A stretch of 64,000 nt of DNA from Nocardioides gansuensis (GCF_003076135.1 NZ_QDGZ01000002.1:248001-312000), one strand, 5' to 3'; counted from the first letter of the stretch, positions 45,444-55,709 are shown. Notes: generated by a model not told the origin, from the letters alone. Translations and numbers: made by a program.

Positions 45444-46133
45444 ATGCCTCCCACATGCCTCCTCCTCGACCTCGACGGGACCCTGGTCGACTCCGCCCCC
45501 GGCATCACTGCCAGTGTCACCGCCGCGCTCACGGAGATCGGCCATCCGGTGCCCTCAGCGGACGCACTGCGCAGCTTCGTGGGACCGCCGATGCGGGAGA
45601 CCTTCCGCAAGGTCGTGGGACTTGACCAGGCGACGGCCGAGCGAGCCCTCTTGCTGTACAGGCGCCGCTACGCCGAGACGGGCGCCCTCAACAGCAGCGT
45701 CTATGCCGGTGTGCCAGAGCTCTTGGATGCCGTGGCGGCATCCGGACTGCCGATGGCGGTGGCCACCTCGAAGGTCGAGGACCAGGCTGTTCGTGTCGCT
45801 GAGCACCACGGTCTCGCCTCACGTCTGGTGACCGTGTGCGGTACGTCCGACGCGGAACGTCGTGCCACCAAGCGCGATGTGATCCGAGAGTGCCTGCGCC
45901 GCATGCGGGAGCAGGGAGTCGACGTCTCCACGCCCCTGATGGTCGGAGACCGCAGCTACGACGTGCAGAGCGCTGCCGATGAGGGAGTTCCTGCGGTCCA
46001 CGTGCTGTGGGGTTATGGGAGACCCGACGAGTCGGTAGGAGCGGTCGCGACCGCCGCCTCGCCCGAGGCTCTGGCAAGCCTGCTGGAGCGGTCGAGCCAA
46101 GGTCGCCTCCCCGCCGTAGCCCCCGCTTCCTGA
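45444..46133 (+). CDS. HAD-superfamily phosphatase (phosphoglycolate phosphatase-like)
   Basis: 229 residues from ATG 45444 (GAAGG ribosome site). Motif I LLLDLDGTLVDSAPG, motif II AVATSKVEDQA, motif III lysine in RRATKRDVI and motif IV MVGDRSYDVQSA are all present with a C1-type cap between. It resembles phosphoglycolate phosphatases and pyrophosphatase PpaX-like enzymes. It lies 11 bp after the E1 gene and is presumably co-transcribed; its role in the pathway is unclear. Confidence 0.9.
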   Translation: MPPTCLLLDLDGTLVDSAPGITASVTAALTEIGHPVPSADALRSFVGPPMRETFRKVVGLDQATAERALLLYRRRYAETGALNSSVYAGVPELLDAVAASGLPMAVATSKVEDQAVRVAEHHGLASRLVTVCGTSDAERRATKRDVIRECLRRMREQGVDVSTPLMVGDRSYDVQSAADEGVPAVHVLWGYGRPDESVGAVATAASPEALASLLERSSQGRLPAVAPAS

Positions 46134-46168
46134 ACTGGAAGCCCCCGACCTCGAAGGAATCGTCCTCC

Positions 46169-46618
46169 ATGGACGCTATCGACCAGAAGATCGTCGCCGC
46201 GCTGACCCGCAACGCCCGCGTCTCCTACGCGGAGTTGGCCAGCAACGTCCTGTTGTCCCGCAACGCGGTGCGCCAGCGCATCGAGCGGCTGGAGCGCCAG
46301 GGCCACATCTCCGGCTACACCATCGTCCGGGGTGGGGCCGAGACCGGCGAGCTCGTCTCGGCGTTCGTACTCGTCTACCGCCAGGACCGCATGCGCGGGG
46401 GCGACGTCCTGGCCGCGCTCACGCGCATCCCCGAGGTCGTCATCTGCGAGATCCTCAGCGGTGACTTCGACATCATGGTGCGACTGGAGGCGGCCTCGCT
46501 CGAGCGGATCCGCGGCATCTGGGAGGACATCGCACAGATGTCCGGGGTTCGCGACACGGTCACGGCGCTCACCCTGTCCTCGGTCGTCAACGGGCGGCGA
46601 AGGGAGGCGACGCCCTAG
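46169..46618 (+). CDS. Lrp/AsnC-family transcriptional regulator, second copy
   Basis: 149 residues from ATG 46169. HTH: MDAIDQKIVAALTRNARVSY...LLSRNAVRQRIERLERQGHI; RAM domain with EILSGDFDIMVRLEA. It is the third gene after E1 and HAD and differs strongly from the Lrp protein at 42361-42858, so the locus has two distinct amino-acid-responsive regulators. One of them may bind the CCAGA-type repeats upstream of the importer. Confidence 0.92.
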   Translation: MDAIDQKIVAALTRNARVSYAELASNVLLSRNAVRQRIERLERQGHISGYTIVRGGAETGELVSAFVLVYRQDRMRGGDVLAALTRIPEVVICEILSGDFDIMVRLEAASLERIRGIWEDIAQMSGVRDTVTALTLSSVVNGRRREATP

Positions 46619-46742
46619 ATCCGAAGCGTTTCAGACGAACTGAGCGTCCGCGTGCATGCCAGACGACGGCGGTCGCTGGCGCCCTCAGAATAAGGGGCCG
46701 AACGACGTGCGTGTGCAGCAAGCGCGAGGACGGGGCGGGCCC

Positions 46743-46961
46743 GGCCGCACCATGCGCGATCTGCTCCTGGGCCACAGCACCGACCTGACGTCGCTCCCGT
46801 GGGTGGGGCACCACACGCGAAACTGGGAGCCCGAGCCCATCCGGTTCATCGCCTCCAGACTCATCGCCAAGACGCTCGACGCCTCTGACGCCTACGAGGA
46901 GCGCACCCGCAACCCGGCCAAGCGCGCGCGATTGGTCCAGCCGTTCCTGCCACCGAGCTGA
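46743..46961 (+). pseudogene. Duplicated C-terminal stub of the FAD oxidoreductase
   Basis: 72 codons from GRTMRDLLLGHSTDLTSL to [12 protein letters not shown] and a TGA match the end of the oxidoreductase encoded at 29437-30912, with nearly the same DNA, in opposite orientation and without the rest of the gene. The preceding 120 bp are unrelated. It lies against the 3' end of an aldehyde dehydrogenase gene on the other strand, which reads through it. Confidence 0.8.
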
Positions 46962-48571
46962 CCGATCCCACCCCTCGGCCTGTTCCTCGGGCCGGTCTGG
47001 TGAGCTTCTGGGTCCTGAGTACCTGGGAGCGCCGCCGAGTGATGAGTGGGCACCGCAGCGGAGGATGGCCTTAGGCCAGACGATGGTTGGAACGCGATCG
47101 CGAAGGCACTCCTCATCAACCGCAACCGTCGGGTCGCGCGGGGGTGGTTGATGCAGACGACTTTTGGTTGGGTCATGTCTTCGTAGGCGAAGCGGATGCC
47201 TTCGCGTCCCATGCTGCCGTACTTGAATCCGCCGAAGGGCATGGCGTCGAAGCGGTAGTCGGAGGAGTCGTTGATCATGACGCCGCCGGCTTCGAGCTGT
47301 CGGGCGGCGGCGAGGGCGCGGTCCAGGCGTGTGGTGAAGATGCCGGCGTGGAGGCTGTAGTCAATGGCGTTGGCCTGGTCGATGGCGTCCTCGAAGGACT
47401 CGACCGGGTGGAGGACGACGACCGGGGCGAAGGCCTCCTCCTGCCAGATCGTGCTGGTGGTGGGGACGTTCTCGAGGACGGCGGGTGTGTAGAGGGAGCC
47501 GTCGACGTCGTTGCCGCAGAGCAGGGTGGCGCCCTGTTCGATGGCGGCGTCGACCTTGGCCTGGGTGGCGAGCGCGGCCTGCTGGGTGATCATCGGGCCC
47601 ACGTCGGTGCGTTCGTCGAGCGGATCCCCGACTCGCAGCAGCTTCGTGCGGGCGACGAACGCGTCGCGGAAGCGTTCGTAGACCTGGTGGGCGATGAGGA
47701 TCCGTTGGGTGCCGATGCAGTTCTGGCCCGCTGCCCAGAACGCGCCGGAGACGCAGGAGGCGACTGCTTCGTCGAGATCGGCGTCGTCCATGACGATGAC
47801 CGGGGCGTTGCCTCCGAGGTCCATGGCGAGCTTCTTCAAGCCGGCCGTGCGGGCAATGGCCTCGCCGGTGGCGAATCCGCCGGTGAAGGACACCATGCGC
47901 ACGTCGGGGGCGGCCACGATGGCGGCGGCGATGTCGGCATCGCCGTTGACGACGGTGACGACCTCCTCGGGCAGGCCGGCCTCGACGAGGGTGTCGACCA
48001 GCCGGAGCGCCGAGAGCGGGGTCAGCACCGAGGGTTTGAGGACGACCGCGTTGCCGCCGGCGATGGCGGGTCCGAGCTTGTGGGCGACCAGGTTGAGCGG
48101 GTCGTTGAACGGGGTGATGGCGGCGATGATGCCCAGCGGTTCGCGGGTGAACCAGCCCTGCCGGTCCTCGGAACCGTGGTAGGAGTCGAAGGGGACGACC
48201 TCGCCGGCGTTGCGCCGCGCCTCGGCCGCGGACAAGGAGAGCGTGTTGACGGCGCGGGCGACCTCCTTGCGGGCCTGGATGGTGGTCTTCCCGGCCTCGC
48301 TGACGATCAGCAGGGCGAAGGCCTCGGCCCGCTGCTCGACCAGGCGCGCGGCGTGATCGAGGATGGCGGCCCTGGATGCCCGGGACAGCGCTGCGGCCGT
48401 ACGGCGCCCGCGCCTGGCGCGCTCCAGGATGCTGTCGATGGCGTCGGCCCCCGCGGTGGCGACCGAGGCGATGACCTCGCCCGTGTACGGGTTGCGCACC
48501 GACCCCGAATCGGTCCCGGCCGCCACGTCGCACCTGGTCTCGACGTCGGGCGGCGTGATGATCTCAGTCAC
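46892..48571 (-). CDS. Aldehyde dehydrogenase, copy 1, with stop codon lost
   Basis: 559 residues from GTG 48571 (AGGAGG seven bases upstream). Residues from [18 protein letters not shown] to [10 protein letters not shown] are identical to copy 2 at 52875-54296. Catalytic Cys is in [10 protein letters not shown]; the usual catalytic Glu position reads MDLGGNAP, i.e. Asp, in both copies. [20 protein letters not shown] suggests a phosphonoacetaldehyde/lactaldehyde-type family. In copy 2 the protein ends after PRAT; here that stop is replaced and about 80 unrelated residues follow, read antisense through the oxidoreductase stub. The fold should be complete, but the tail may harm it. Confidence 0.8.
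   Translation of the reverse strand: MTEIITPPDVETRCDVAAGTDSGSVRNPYTGEVIASVATAGADAIDSILERARRGRRTAAALSRASRAAILDHAARLVEQRAEAFALLIVSEAGKTTIQARKEVARAVNTLSLSAAEARRNAGEVVPFDSYHGSEDRQGWFTREPLGIIAAITPFNDPLNLVAHKLGPAIAGGNAVVLKPSVLTPLSALRLVDTLVEAGLPEEVVTVVNGDADIAAAIVAAPDVRMVSFTGGFATGEAIARTAGLKKLAMDLGGNAPVIVMDDADLDEAVASCVSGAFWAAGQNCIGTQRILIAHQVYERFRDAFVARTKLLRVGDPLDERTDVGPMITQQAALATQAKVDAAIEQGATLLCGNDVDGSLYTPAVLENVPTTSTIWQEEAFAPVVVLHPVESFEDAIDQANAIDYSLHAGIFTTRLDRALAAARQLEAGGVMINDSSDYRFDAMPFGGFKYGSMGREGIRFAYEDMTQPKVVCINHPRATRRLRLMRSAFAIAFQPSSGLRPSSAAVPTHHSAALPGTQDPEAHQTGPRNRPRGGIGQLGGRNGWTNRARLAGLRVRSS
47132..48507. repeat. 1376-bp direct duplication, left copy
   Basis: Apparently identical to 52878-54253 (offset 5746 bp), judged from every segment I compared and from identical translations in more than one frame. 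The copy starts inside the ALDH stop codon region and ends inside its N-terminal coding part; the flanks differ abruptly. This indicates a recent duplication or gene conversion. Confidence 0.9.
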
Positions 48572-48600
48572 CGAGGACCTCCTGAAGAAACGCGCGACGC

Positions 48601-48954
48601 TCAGTCGAAGCCGTGGCAGGCAAACTTGCGGATGGTCTCGGTCACTTCCCAGCGACCTGTCCAGTCCTTGGGCTGGACGATCACGTCGCCGCCGGTGATC
48701 TCGAAGCGCCTGCCGGTCGCGTGACAAGTGATGTTCGCGCGCCCGCTCAGGATGTAGCACACCTCGGTGTCCAGGCGAGGGGTCACCTCCCAGCCACCCG
48801 GCTGGCACTCCCAGATGCTCGTCTTGACGACGGGCTCGGTGTCGAACGACAGCTTGAACGTCTGGGGGTCCCCGGAGTCGTAGCCGGGACGGTGTCCGTT
48901 GGGCTTCAGCTCCCCGAGGGTCGTGGCTGCGGGCACGTGCACGAACGACAGCAT
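48601..48954 (-). CDS. Small cupin-domain protein (EutQ/cupin_3-like)
   Basis: 117 residues. A single cupin barrel: [20 protein letters not shown] and [20 protein letters not shown] are the two conserved cupin motifs in the form seen in cupin_3/EutQ-like proteins; the metal-binding His residues of classical cupins are largely absent. It lies 29 bp upstream of ALDH copy 1 and is probably co-transcribed. Function unknown; small cupins like this often accompany amine or amino-acid catabolic genes. Confidence 0.8.
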   Translation of the reverse strand: MLSFVHVPAATTLGELKPNGHRPGYDSGDPQTFKLSFDTEPVVKTSIWECQPGGWEVTPRLDTEVCYILSGRANITCHATGRRFEITGGDVIVQPKDWTGRWEVTETIRKFACHGFD

Positions 48955-49189
48955 GAATGGTCTCCTGAGTAGGCTTGCAATATGCGCAGAGCCTATGAAA
49001 TTGAATGGCTGGCCGGTAGGCGCGCTGGAGAAAGAGAAAGGTCCTCGACGATATCAGCGACGATCTGAGGTCTCTGCCCGAACATTCCGGACAAGGGTAC
49101 GGCCCGGTGATGTCGAGTGTCGCCCACACTGCGGGAAGCCGAAACTGGCAATCTCCGCCTCGCCAGCATCGGACGGCGGAGGCTGTCGC

Positions 49190-50331
49190 TGCGGGGCCCA
49201 CTGGGGAGGACTGCGGTCGCGTTCACCGAGATGGCCGCGATCGCGGTCGGTCCGCGAAAGAGTCACACCACCGCGGCTCCGTCCTCGAGGGCGCCCACAC
49301 GACGCGCCCGCGGTCGGCGAGCTGCGGGAAGCCGACGGCCCGGATGCGGGCGCCGTGGATCGTGGTGCCGAACTCGGGCAGCTCGGTGAGGGGGCGGGCC
49401 GAAGCCGGGCCGCCGAGCATGTTCTCGGCTGCCAGCGCTGCCTGTCGGCGGGTGCTGGCCCAGTGCTCCATGCGCACCGACTCCCCGCCGAGCAGCGGAT
49501 GCGGAGCCCGGAAGACGTCGCCGGCGCCCACGACCCGGTCACTGCCCACCGCGTGCAGGGTGGCGCGGCAGTCCAGACCGTCCGCGAGGCGCAGCCCGCT
49601 GCCGTCCAGCCACTCCACGTTCGGCTGGGTGCCGGTTGCCATGACCACCAGGTCCGCAGGCAGGCGGGTGCCGTCGTCGAGGGTTACCCCCCGCACCAGA
49701 CGCCCGGACGTCTCCAGGTCGCGCACCCGGGTCCGTGGCCGGACGTCGATGCCGGCCGCCCGGTGCAGGGTGAGCAGGTGCTCGGCCACGGCTCGGCCGA
49801 GTGTGCGACCCGTCGGCACGTCCGAGGGGTCCACGATGGTCGTGTGGTGGCCATGCTCGACGGCGGTGGCGGCGACCTCGGCGCCGATCAGGCCACCGCC
49901 GACGACGACCACCCGGCGAGCCGGCGCTCGCAGCGGGCCCGGAGCCTGGTGGCGTCCTCGAGGGTCCGCAGCACCAAGGCGCCCCGGGCCCGGGCCACCG
50001 AGCCCACGTCGCGCGGTCGGCCCCTGAAGCGACGACCAGTCCGTCGAACTCGATCCGTTCCCGTCCTCGACCACGACCGCCCTCCCGGCGAGGTCGACGC
50101 CGGTCGCCCGTGCACCCAGCCGCCGGACCACGTCCGGGACCTCGCCCGCGACGTCGAGCTCCCGCCGCTGCGTCTCCCCCGTCAGGAACCCCTTGGACAG
50201 GGGATAGCGGTCATAGGGACGGTGGCGCTCATCGCCCAGCACGACCAGGGATCCGTCGAACCCCAGCCCACGCAGGCACGCCGCCGCGTGGTGGCCCGCG
50301 AGCGAGCCGCCCACGATGACGATCGTCTCAT
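49190..50331 (-). pseudogene. Ferredoxin-reductase-like FAD/NAD protein with several frameshifts
   Basis: The ATG at 50331 overlaps the aspartase stop (ATGA), but the protein frame IVIVGGSLAGHHAAACLRG is one base off from it. After AVVVEDGNG the frame slips (the neighbouring frame gives EFDGLVVASG), slips again to PRDVGSVARARGALVLRTLE, and returns at VVVVGGGLIGAEVAATAVEH. The 3' end slips again near 49250 (WAPSRTEPRW versus [12 protein letters not shown]). At least four indels are needed, so this is decayed or badly sequenced. Intact members transfer electrons from NAD(P)H to ferredoxins of Rieske or P450 systems. Confidence 0.75.
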
Positions 50332-51767
50332 GTCGTCGTCACACGCTGGGCGGCCTCGGAGATGCCGGCCGAGATGCCGGCCAGCTGCTCGGGTCGCAGC
50401 AGCGCGTCGAGGGCCTCCTCGGTCAGCACTCCGGTGGCCAGCACGAGCTGCCGGATGTCGCCGGCCCCGGCCAGTGCCGTCTCGGCGATCTCCGCAGCCG
50501 CGGCGTAGCCGAGATAGGGCGTGAGGGCGGTGACCACGCCGACGCTGCGTGAGGTGACGGCCTCCAGATGCTCGACGTCGACCGCGATCCCCTCGATGCA
50601 CAGGGTCGCCAGCCGCTCGAACGCGCTGGTCATCCAGTCGATGTTCTGCAGCAGCACGTGGGCGATGACGGGCTCGAACGCGTTGAGCTGGAGCTGCCCG
50701 CCCTCGGCGGCCATGGTCACGGTGACGTCGTTGCCCACGACGGCGAAGGCGACCTGGTTGACCATCTCGGGAATCACCGGGTTGACCTTGCCCGGCATGA
50801 TGCTGGACCCGGCCTGACGGGGCGGCAGACGGAGCTCCCCGAGGCCGGCCTGGGGGCCCGAGGACAACAGCCTGAGGTCGTTGCAGATCTTCGAGACCTT
50901 GACGGCCGTCCGCTTCAGGACACCCGAGAGCTGCACGAACACGCCGGTGTCCGAGGTCGCCTCGATCAGGTTGGTCGCCGGCACCAGGGGCAGCCCGGTG
51001 ATCTGCCTCAGGTGGCGGCAGGCGGCCTCCCGGTACGCCGGGTCGGCGGTGATCCCGGTGCCGATCGCGGTGGCGCCGAGGTTGATCTCGCACAGCAACG
51101 CCCGGGAGTCCTGGATCCGGGCCTCTTCCTCGGCAAGCGTCGCCTCCCACGCCGCGAACTCCTGGCCGACGGTCATCGGCACCGCGTCCTGGAGCTGGGT
51201 CCGCCCGACCTTCGGGACCGACCAGAACTCGGCCGACTTCCGGTGGCACGTCTGAGCCAGACGCCTCACGGCGACGGACACCTCGGAGAGGGCAGCCAGC
51301 AGCGCCAGTCGGACGGCGGTCGGGTAGACGTCGTTGGTGCTCTGGCTGCGGTTGACGTGGTCGAGGGGGTGGATCTCTTCGTACGTCCCGGCCGGCAGCC
51401 CGAGCAGCTCGAGCGCGCGATTGGCCACCACCTCGTTGGCGTTCATGTTCGTGGACGTGCCGGCGCCGCCCTGGATGACGTCGACCACGAACTGGTCGTC
51501 GAGCAGCCCGTCGCGCACGTCCTGGCAGGCGCGGTCGATCGCATCCGCCCGCCGGCTGTCGATCAGCCCCAGCTCGCGATTAGCCCTGACCGCTGCCTGC
51601 TTCACCGCGCCCAGGGCGGCGACGAGACCACGGTGGGTCGAGATCGGGGTCGCGCTGATCGGGAAGTTCTCCAGTGCCCGTGCCGTGTGCACCCCCCAGT
51701 AGGCGCCCGCCGGGATCTCGCACTCGCCGAGGAAGTCTCGCTCGAGCCGGGCTGTCTCCTCGGTCAC
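50328..51767 (-). CDS. aspA: Aspartate ammonia-lyase (aspartase/fumarase superfamily)
   Basis: 479 residues from GTG 51767, which overlaps the CDF stop (GTGA). The superfamily signature GSSIMPGKVNPVIPE is at about residues 316-330. QGGAGTSTNMNANEVVANRA and HPLDHVNRSQSTNDVYPT match aspartase/fumarase II substrate loops, the Asp-type ones (GAGTSTNMN) favouring aspartase. It would convert aspartate to fumarate plus ammonia. The reading frame is intact. It sits in an operon between a CDF transporter and the ruined reductase gene. Confidence 0.9.
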   Translation of the reverse strand: MTEETARLERDFLGECEIPAGAYWGVHTARALENFPISATPISTHRGLVAALGAVKQAAVRANRELGLIDSRRADAIDRACQDVRDGLLDDQFVVDVIQGGAGTSTNMNANEVVANRALELLGLPAGTYEEIHPLDHVNRSQSTNDVYPTAVRLALLAALSEVSVAVRRLAQTCHRKSAEFWSVPKVGRTQLQDAVPMTVGQEFAAWEATLAEEEARIQDSRALLCEINLGATAIGTGITADPAYREAACRHLRQITGLPLVPATNLIEATSDTGVFVQLSGVLKRTAVKVSKICNDLRLLSSGPQAGLGELRLPPRQAGSSIMPGKVNPVIPEMVNQVAFAVVGNDVTVTMAAEGGQLQLNAFEPVIAHVLLQNIDWMTSAFERLATLCIEGIAVDVEHLEAVTSRSVGVVTALTPYLGYAAAAEIAETALAGAGDIRQLVLATGVLTEEALDALLRPEQLAGISAGISEAAQRVTTT

Positions 51768-52768
51768 CACTGGACGAGGTTGCAGCCAGTGTGGTCGGTG
51801 GGTTCGACCTGGACGGTGGCGTGGGTGATGCGGTGTCGGTCGCGGAGGACCTCGCGCGCCTGGTCGAGGACGGCGTGCGTGTCGGCGTCCGGGCGGACCT
51901 GGAGGTGGACGCTGACGGCGTCCATCCCGGAGGTGATGGTCCATACGTGGAGGTCGTGCGCCTCGACGACGTGGTCGATCGACTGGAGGTCGGCGGCGAC
52001 GTGGTCGACGTCGATGTGGGCGGGGGCGGACTCGACCAGGATCCGCAGCGCGTCGCGGCCGAGCTTGTAGGCGCGGGGCAGGATGAACAGCCCGATGCCG
52101 ACCGCTATCAGGGAGTCGACCCAGTACCACGAGGTGGCGGCGATGATCGTGGCGCCGATCAGCACGCCGACCGAACCGACGGCGTCGGCGGTCACCTCGA
52201 GGTAGGCGCCGCGCAGGTTGAGGCTCTCCTTGGCGCCGGCGGCGAGCAGCCGAAAGGCGATCAGGTTGACGACCAGGCCGATGATCGCGACCACGATCAT
52301 CGGGGTGGAGGCGACCTCGTGGTCGGCACCTAGCCGCTGGATCGCCTCGTAGACGACGTAGACGGCGACGGCGAAGAGCAGCACGGTGTTGGCCAGGGCG
52401 GCGAGGATCTCCAGCCGGTACCAGCCGTAGGTGCGGTGCACTGCGGCGGTGCCGGCGGTGGCCAGGCTGATCGCCGCCAGCGACATGCCCAGCCCGCCGG
52501 CGTCCGAGAGCATGTGCCCGGCGTCGGAGAGCAGGGCCAGCGACCCGGAGGCGATGCCGACGGCGAACTCGACGGCGACGAACGCGACGGTGATCAGGAA
52601 CGCCCAGGTCAGCGGCCGCCTGTAGCGCGCGCCGGCGTTGACGGCGTCCAGCGCGTTCAGCCCGTGACCGTGCCCTTGTCCGTGCCCATGTCCGTGCCCG
52701 TGTTCGTGGCCATGTCCAGGCCCGTGGTCATCCTGCCGGTGGTCGTGCTGATCGTGGTGAGTACTCAT
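51764..52768 (-). CDS. Cation diffusion facilitator family metal exporter
   Basis: 334 residues. The N-terminal 40 residues are His/Gly-rich (HEHGHGHGHGQGHGHG), a metal-binding tail. Six membrane helices (about 50-245) carry the TM2 site SDAGHMLSDAGG; the TM5 site reads YLEVTADAVGS, with Glu at the usual first His position. The cytosolic ferredoxin-like domain (about 245-334) contains HDLHVWTITSG. It should export Zn2+, Co2+ or a similar ion. Its stop overlaps the aspartase start. Confidence 0.93.
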   Translation of the reverse strand: MSTHHDQHDHRQDDHGPGHGHEHGHGHGHGQGHGHGLNALDAVNAGARYRRPLTWAFLITVAFVAVEFAVGIASGSLALLSDAGHMLSDAGGLGMSLAAISLATAGTAAVHRTYGWYRLEILAALANTVLLFAVAVYVVYEAIQRLGADHEVASTPMIVVAIIGLVVNLIAFRLLAAGAKESLNLRGAYLEVTADAVGSVGVLIGATIIAATSWYWVDSLIAVGIGLFILPRAYKLGRDALRILVESAPAHIDVDHVAADLQSIDHVVEAHDLHVWTITSGMDAVSVHLQVRPDADTHAVLDQAREVLRDRHRITHATVQVEPTDHTGCNLVQW

Positions 52769-52874
52769 AGGGGGTGACCTGTCTGGGCGCAGCGGGAGTG
52801 TGAGCGGAGAGTTCGAGCGGCGAGCTCGAGGAAGGCGGCGCCCGGCCGAGACGGCCTGACTGGGGCCGTCGCTC

Positions 52875-54296
52875 TCAGGTCGCGCGGGGGTGGTTGATGC
52901 AGACGACTTTTGGTTGGGTCATGTCTTCGTAGGCGAAGCGGATGCCTTCGCGTCCCATGCTGCCGTACTTGAATCCGCCGAAGGGCATGGCGTCGAAGCG
53001 GTAGTCGGAGGAGTCGTTGATCATGACGCCGCCGGCTTCGAGCTGTCGGGCGGCGGCGAGGGCGCGGTCCAGGCGTGTGGTGAAGATGCCGGCGTGGAGG
53101 CTGTAGTCAATGGCGTTGGCCTGGTCGATGGCGTCCTCGAAGGACTCGACCGGGTGGAGGACGACGACCGGGGCGAAGGCCTCCTCCTGCCAGATCGTGC
53201 TGGTGGTGGGGACGTTCTCGAGGACGGCGGGTGTGTAGAGGGAGCCGTCGACGTCGTTGCCGCAGAGCAGGGTGGCGCCCTGTTCGATGGCGGCGTCGAC
53301 CTTGGCCTGGGTGGCGAGCGCGGCCTGCTGGGTGATCATCGGGCCCACGTCGGTGCGTTCGTCGAGCGGATCCCCGACTCGCAGCAGCTTCGTGCGGGCG
53401 ACGAACGCGTCGCGGAAGCGTTCGTAGACCTGGTGGGCGATGAGGATCCGTTGGGTGCCGATGCAGTTCTGGCCCGCTGCCCAGAACGCGCCGGAGACGC
53501 AGGAGGCGACTGCTTCGTCGAGATCGGCGTCGTCCATGACGATGACCGGGGCGTTGCCTCCGAGGTCCATGGCGAGCTTCTTCAAGCCGGCCGTGCGGGC
53601 AATGGCCTCGCCGGTGGCGAATCCGCCGGTGAAGGACACCATGCGCACGTCGGGGGCGGCCACGATGGCGGCGGCGATGTCGGCATCGCCGTTGACGACG
53701 GTGACGACCTCCTCGGGCAGGCCGGCCTCGACGAGGGTGTCGACCAGCCGGAGCGCCGAGAGCGGGGTCAGCACCGAGGGTTTGAGGACGACCGCGTTGC
53801 CGCCGGCGATGGCGGGTCCGAGCTTGTGGGCGACCAGGTTGAGCGGGTCGTTGAACGGGGTGATGGCGGCGATGATGCCCAGCGGTTCGCGGGTGAACCA
53901 GCCCTGCCGGTCCTCGGAACCGTGGTAGGAGTCGAAGGGGACGACCTCGCCGGCGTTGCGCCGCGCCTCGGCCGCGGACAAGGAGAGCGTGTTGACGGCG
54001 CGGGCGACCTCCTTGCGGGCCTGGATGGTGGTCTTCCCGGCCTCGCTGACGATCAGCAGGGCGAAGGCCTCGGCCCGCTGCTCGACCAGGCGCGCGGCGT
54101 GATCGAGGATGGCGGCCCTGGATGCCCGGGACAGCGCTGCGGCCGTACGGCGCCCGCGCCTGGCGCGCTCCAGGATGCTGTCGATGGCGTCGGCCCCCGC
54201 GGTGGCGACCGAGGCGATGACCTCGCCCGTGTACGGGTTGCGCACCGACCCCGCGGTCCCGAGCTCGACGACGGGTTCGGTGATGGTGTCAGTCAC
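52875..54296 (-). CDS. Aldehyde dehydrogenase, copy 2 (normal C-terminus)
   Basis: 473 residues from GTG 54296 (AGGAGG upstream). The N-terminal [16 protein letters not shown] differs from copy 1 ([14 protein letters not shown]), and from SVRNPYTG onward both proteins are identical up to INHPRAT, where this copy stops. Cys is in [10 protein letters not shown] and Asp replaces the catalytic Glu in MDLGGNAP. The start overlaps the end of the homoserine-dehydrogenase-like gene by 8 bp, which looks like the original operon setting, so copy 2 is more likely the ancestral location. Confidence 0.9.
   Translation of the reverse strand: MTDTITEPVVELGTAGSVRNPYTGEVIASVATAGADAIDSILERARRGRRTAAALSRASRAAILDHAARLVEQRAEAFALLIVSEAGKTTIQARKEVARAVNTLSLSAAEARRNAGEVVPFDSYHGSEDRQGWFTREPLGIIAAITPFNDPLNLVAHKLGPAIAGGNAVVLKPSVLTPLSALRLVDTLVEAGLPEEVVTVVNGDADIAAAIVAAPDVRMVSFTGGFATGEAIARTAGLKKLAMDLGGNAPVIVMDDADLDEAVASCVSGAFWAAGQNCIGTQRILIAHQVYERFRDAFVARTKLLRVGDPLDERTDVGPMITQQAALATQAKVDAAIEQGATLLCGNDVDGSLYTPAVLENVPTTSTIWQEEAFAPVVVLHPVESFEDAIDQANAIDYSLHAGIFTTRLDRALAAARQLEAGGVMINDSSDYRFDAMPFGGFKYGSMGREGIRFAYEDMTQPKVVCINHPRAT
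52878..54253. repeat. 1376-bp direct duplication, right copy
   Basis: Partner of 47132-48507. Left edge: GGTCGCGCG begins at 52878, with the preceding base A here and G in the other copy; right edge: GACCCCG ends at 54253. Between the two copies lie cupin, ferredoxin-reductase-like, aspartase and CDF genes, which homologous recombination could excise. Confidence 0.9.
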
Positions 54297-55380
54297 GGAG
54301 AGCCTCCTGAAGAACGCGGTGCGCGGGGGCGCCGCTGCCGCTGGCGTGGTGCCGTTCATGGATCGCGATGATGTCCGAAAGCAGGGCATAGGCGGTCTCG
54401 AGGCGGCCGGCGCCCGGTCCGGAAACGGTGACCGTGCCGAGGATGTCGGTGTCGAAGGCCACCGCATTCATCGCTCCGGGAATTCCGGCGAGTGGATGAT
54501 GGGCGGGAAGGGCTTGCGGCGCCACCCTGGCGTCCACGGTTCCATCCGCGCGTCGCTTCGCCGACCCGACGAGCTTCCAGTGCAGACCCTTCGACGCGGC
54601 GTCCTGCACCTCTGTGGACGTGAGAGCAGAGATCCCCTCGCACGACACGTCCTCGCGGCTCAGTTCCGCACCGAGGACCTCGCTGGCCAGGATCATGACC
54701 TTGAGCTGCACGTCATGACCCTCGAGATCGGCGGTGGGATCGGCTTCGGCGTATCCGCGTTCCTGGGCTTCCGCGGTGGCCGCCTGCAGGTCGAGTCCGT
54801 CTGCGAGCCTGCCGAGGATGTAGTTCGAAGTGCCGTTCAGGATGCCTTGGACCCCCTCGATCTGCAGTCCGCCGAACAAGCGCTGGGCCGTCCGCAGGAT
54901 GGGCGTGCCGCTGACCACGGAGCCCTCGAACTCGAAGCTGACGCCGTGCTCGGCGGCCAGAGCCTTGAGCTCCTGGCCAGCGAGGGCGACCGGTCCCTTG
55001 TTCGTGGTGCACACGTGCTTGCCGGACTCGAGCGCCCACCGCACGTGGGAGACGGCGGGCTCCCCGTCGATGGGGTTCGTGTAAGTCGCTTCGGCCACGA
55101 TGTCCGATGGCACGTGGCGGATCACCCACTCGTTGCGCGGGTCGGCACTACCACCTGTCAGGCCGGCGAAGCTCATTGCGTGGGGTTCCGTGGCGAGGAG
55201 CGGCACGAGGTCGATCCCGTTGTTGTCGACCAAGGATCCCGCCCGAAGGTCCGTGATCGCCACGACGCGGAGCGCGAACCCCATCTCATGAGCAAGGTCG
55301 TCGCCGCGCTGGACGATGAGCTCGGCGAGTCCGCGGTTGACACCGCCGAAGCCGATGAGTGCGAGGTCGTATCGCTCCAT
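54289..55380 (-). CDS. Homoserine-dehydrogenase-like NAD(P) oxidoreductase
   Basis: 363 residues from ATG 55380 (AAGGAG ribosome site). The Rossmann motif [17 protein letters not shown] opens the NAD domain; [11 protein letters not shown] and [16 protein letters not shown] are homoserine dehydrogenase active-site motifs with [12 protein letters not shown]. It lacks the aspartokinase and ACT regulatory domains, and the sequence is distant from biosynthetic ThrA/Hom enzymes, so a catabolic role on a related hydroxy or semialdehyde amino acid is likely. It heads the operon with ALDH copy 2. Confidence 0.85.
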   Translation of the reverse strand: MERYDLALIGFGGVNRGLAELIVQRGDDLAHEMGFALRVVAITDLRAGSLVDNNGIDLVPLLATEPHAMSFAGLTGGSADPRNEWVIRHVPSDIVAEATYTNPIDGEPAVSHVRWALESGKHVCTTNKGPVALAGQELKALAAEHGVSFEFEGSVVSGTPILRTAQRLFGGLQIEGVQGILNGTSNYILGRLADGLDLQAATAEAQERGYAEADPTADLEGHDVQLKVMILASEVLGAELSREDVSCEGISALTSTEVQDAASKGLHWKLVGSAKRRADGTVDARVAPQALPAHHPLAGIPGAMNAVAFDTDILGTVTVSGPGAGRLETAYALLSDIIAIHERHHASGSGAPAHRVLQEALRD

Positions 55381-55550
55381 GTGATCACTCCTTGGCAGAG
55401 CCGCACCCTTCGCGGCGGGATTGCTGAGATCCTCACCCTTCAGCCCGTCACCTGCTCCATGCCGCAACGGCCAAAGAGCCTGCCGATGTGCCTCTCAATG
55501 CGACGATTTGCCCACTCGGCGAGGACCGCGTGGCTCCGCACGAAATGACA

Positions 55551-55576
55551 ATGGCCCCGGGGAGTCCCGGGGCCAT
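55551..55576. terminator. Terminator-like hairpin
   Basis: ATGGCCCCGGG and CCCGGGGCCAT pair perfectly over 11 bp around GAGT. It lies upstream of the homoserine-dehydrogenase-like gene and probably ends a transcript that is no longer intact. The rest of 55381-55709 shows no gene. Confidence 0.6.
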
Positions 55577-55709
55577 CGCGCGATCGAATACGAGTAGTTC
55601 GATCAGTTTACGACTCAGATGTCGTAGATCAGCTCGACCTGGCTGCCCGCAGTCCGGGTAGGCGGGTGCCCGTCTGCGGTCGGTTGACCGACAGACACGG
55701 CCTGCTCGA

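Noticed and set aside
52890..54371. 493-codon + strand frame opposite ALDH copy 2 (and its twin opposite copy 1)
   Set aside because: Shadow frames of the ALDH gene; their identity in the two places only reflects the DNA duplication.
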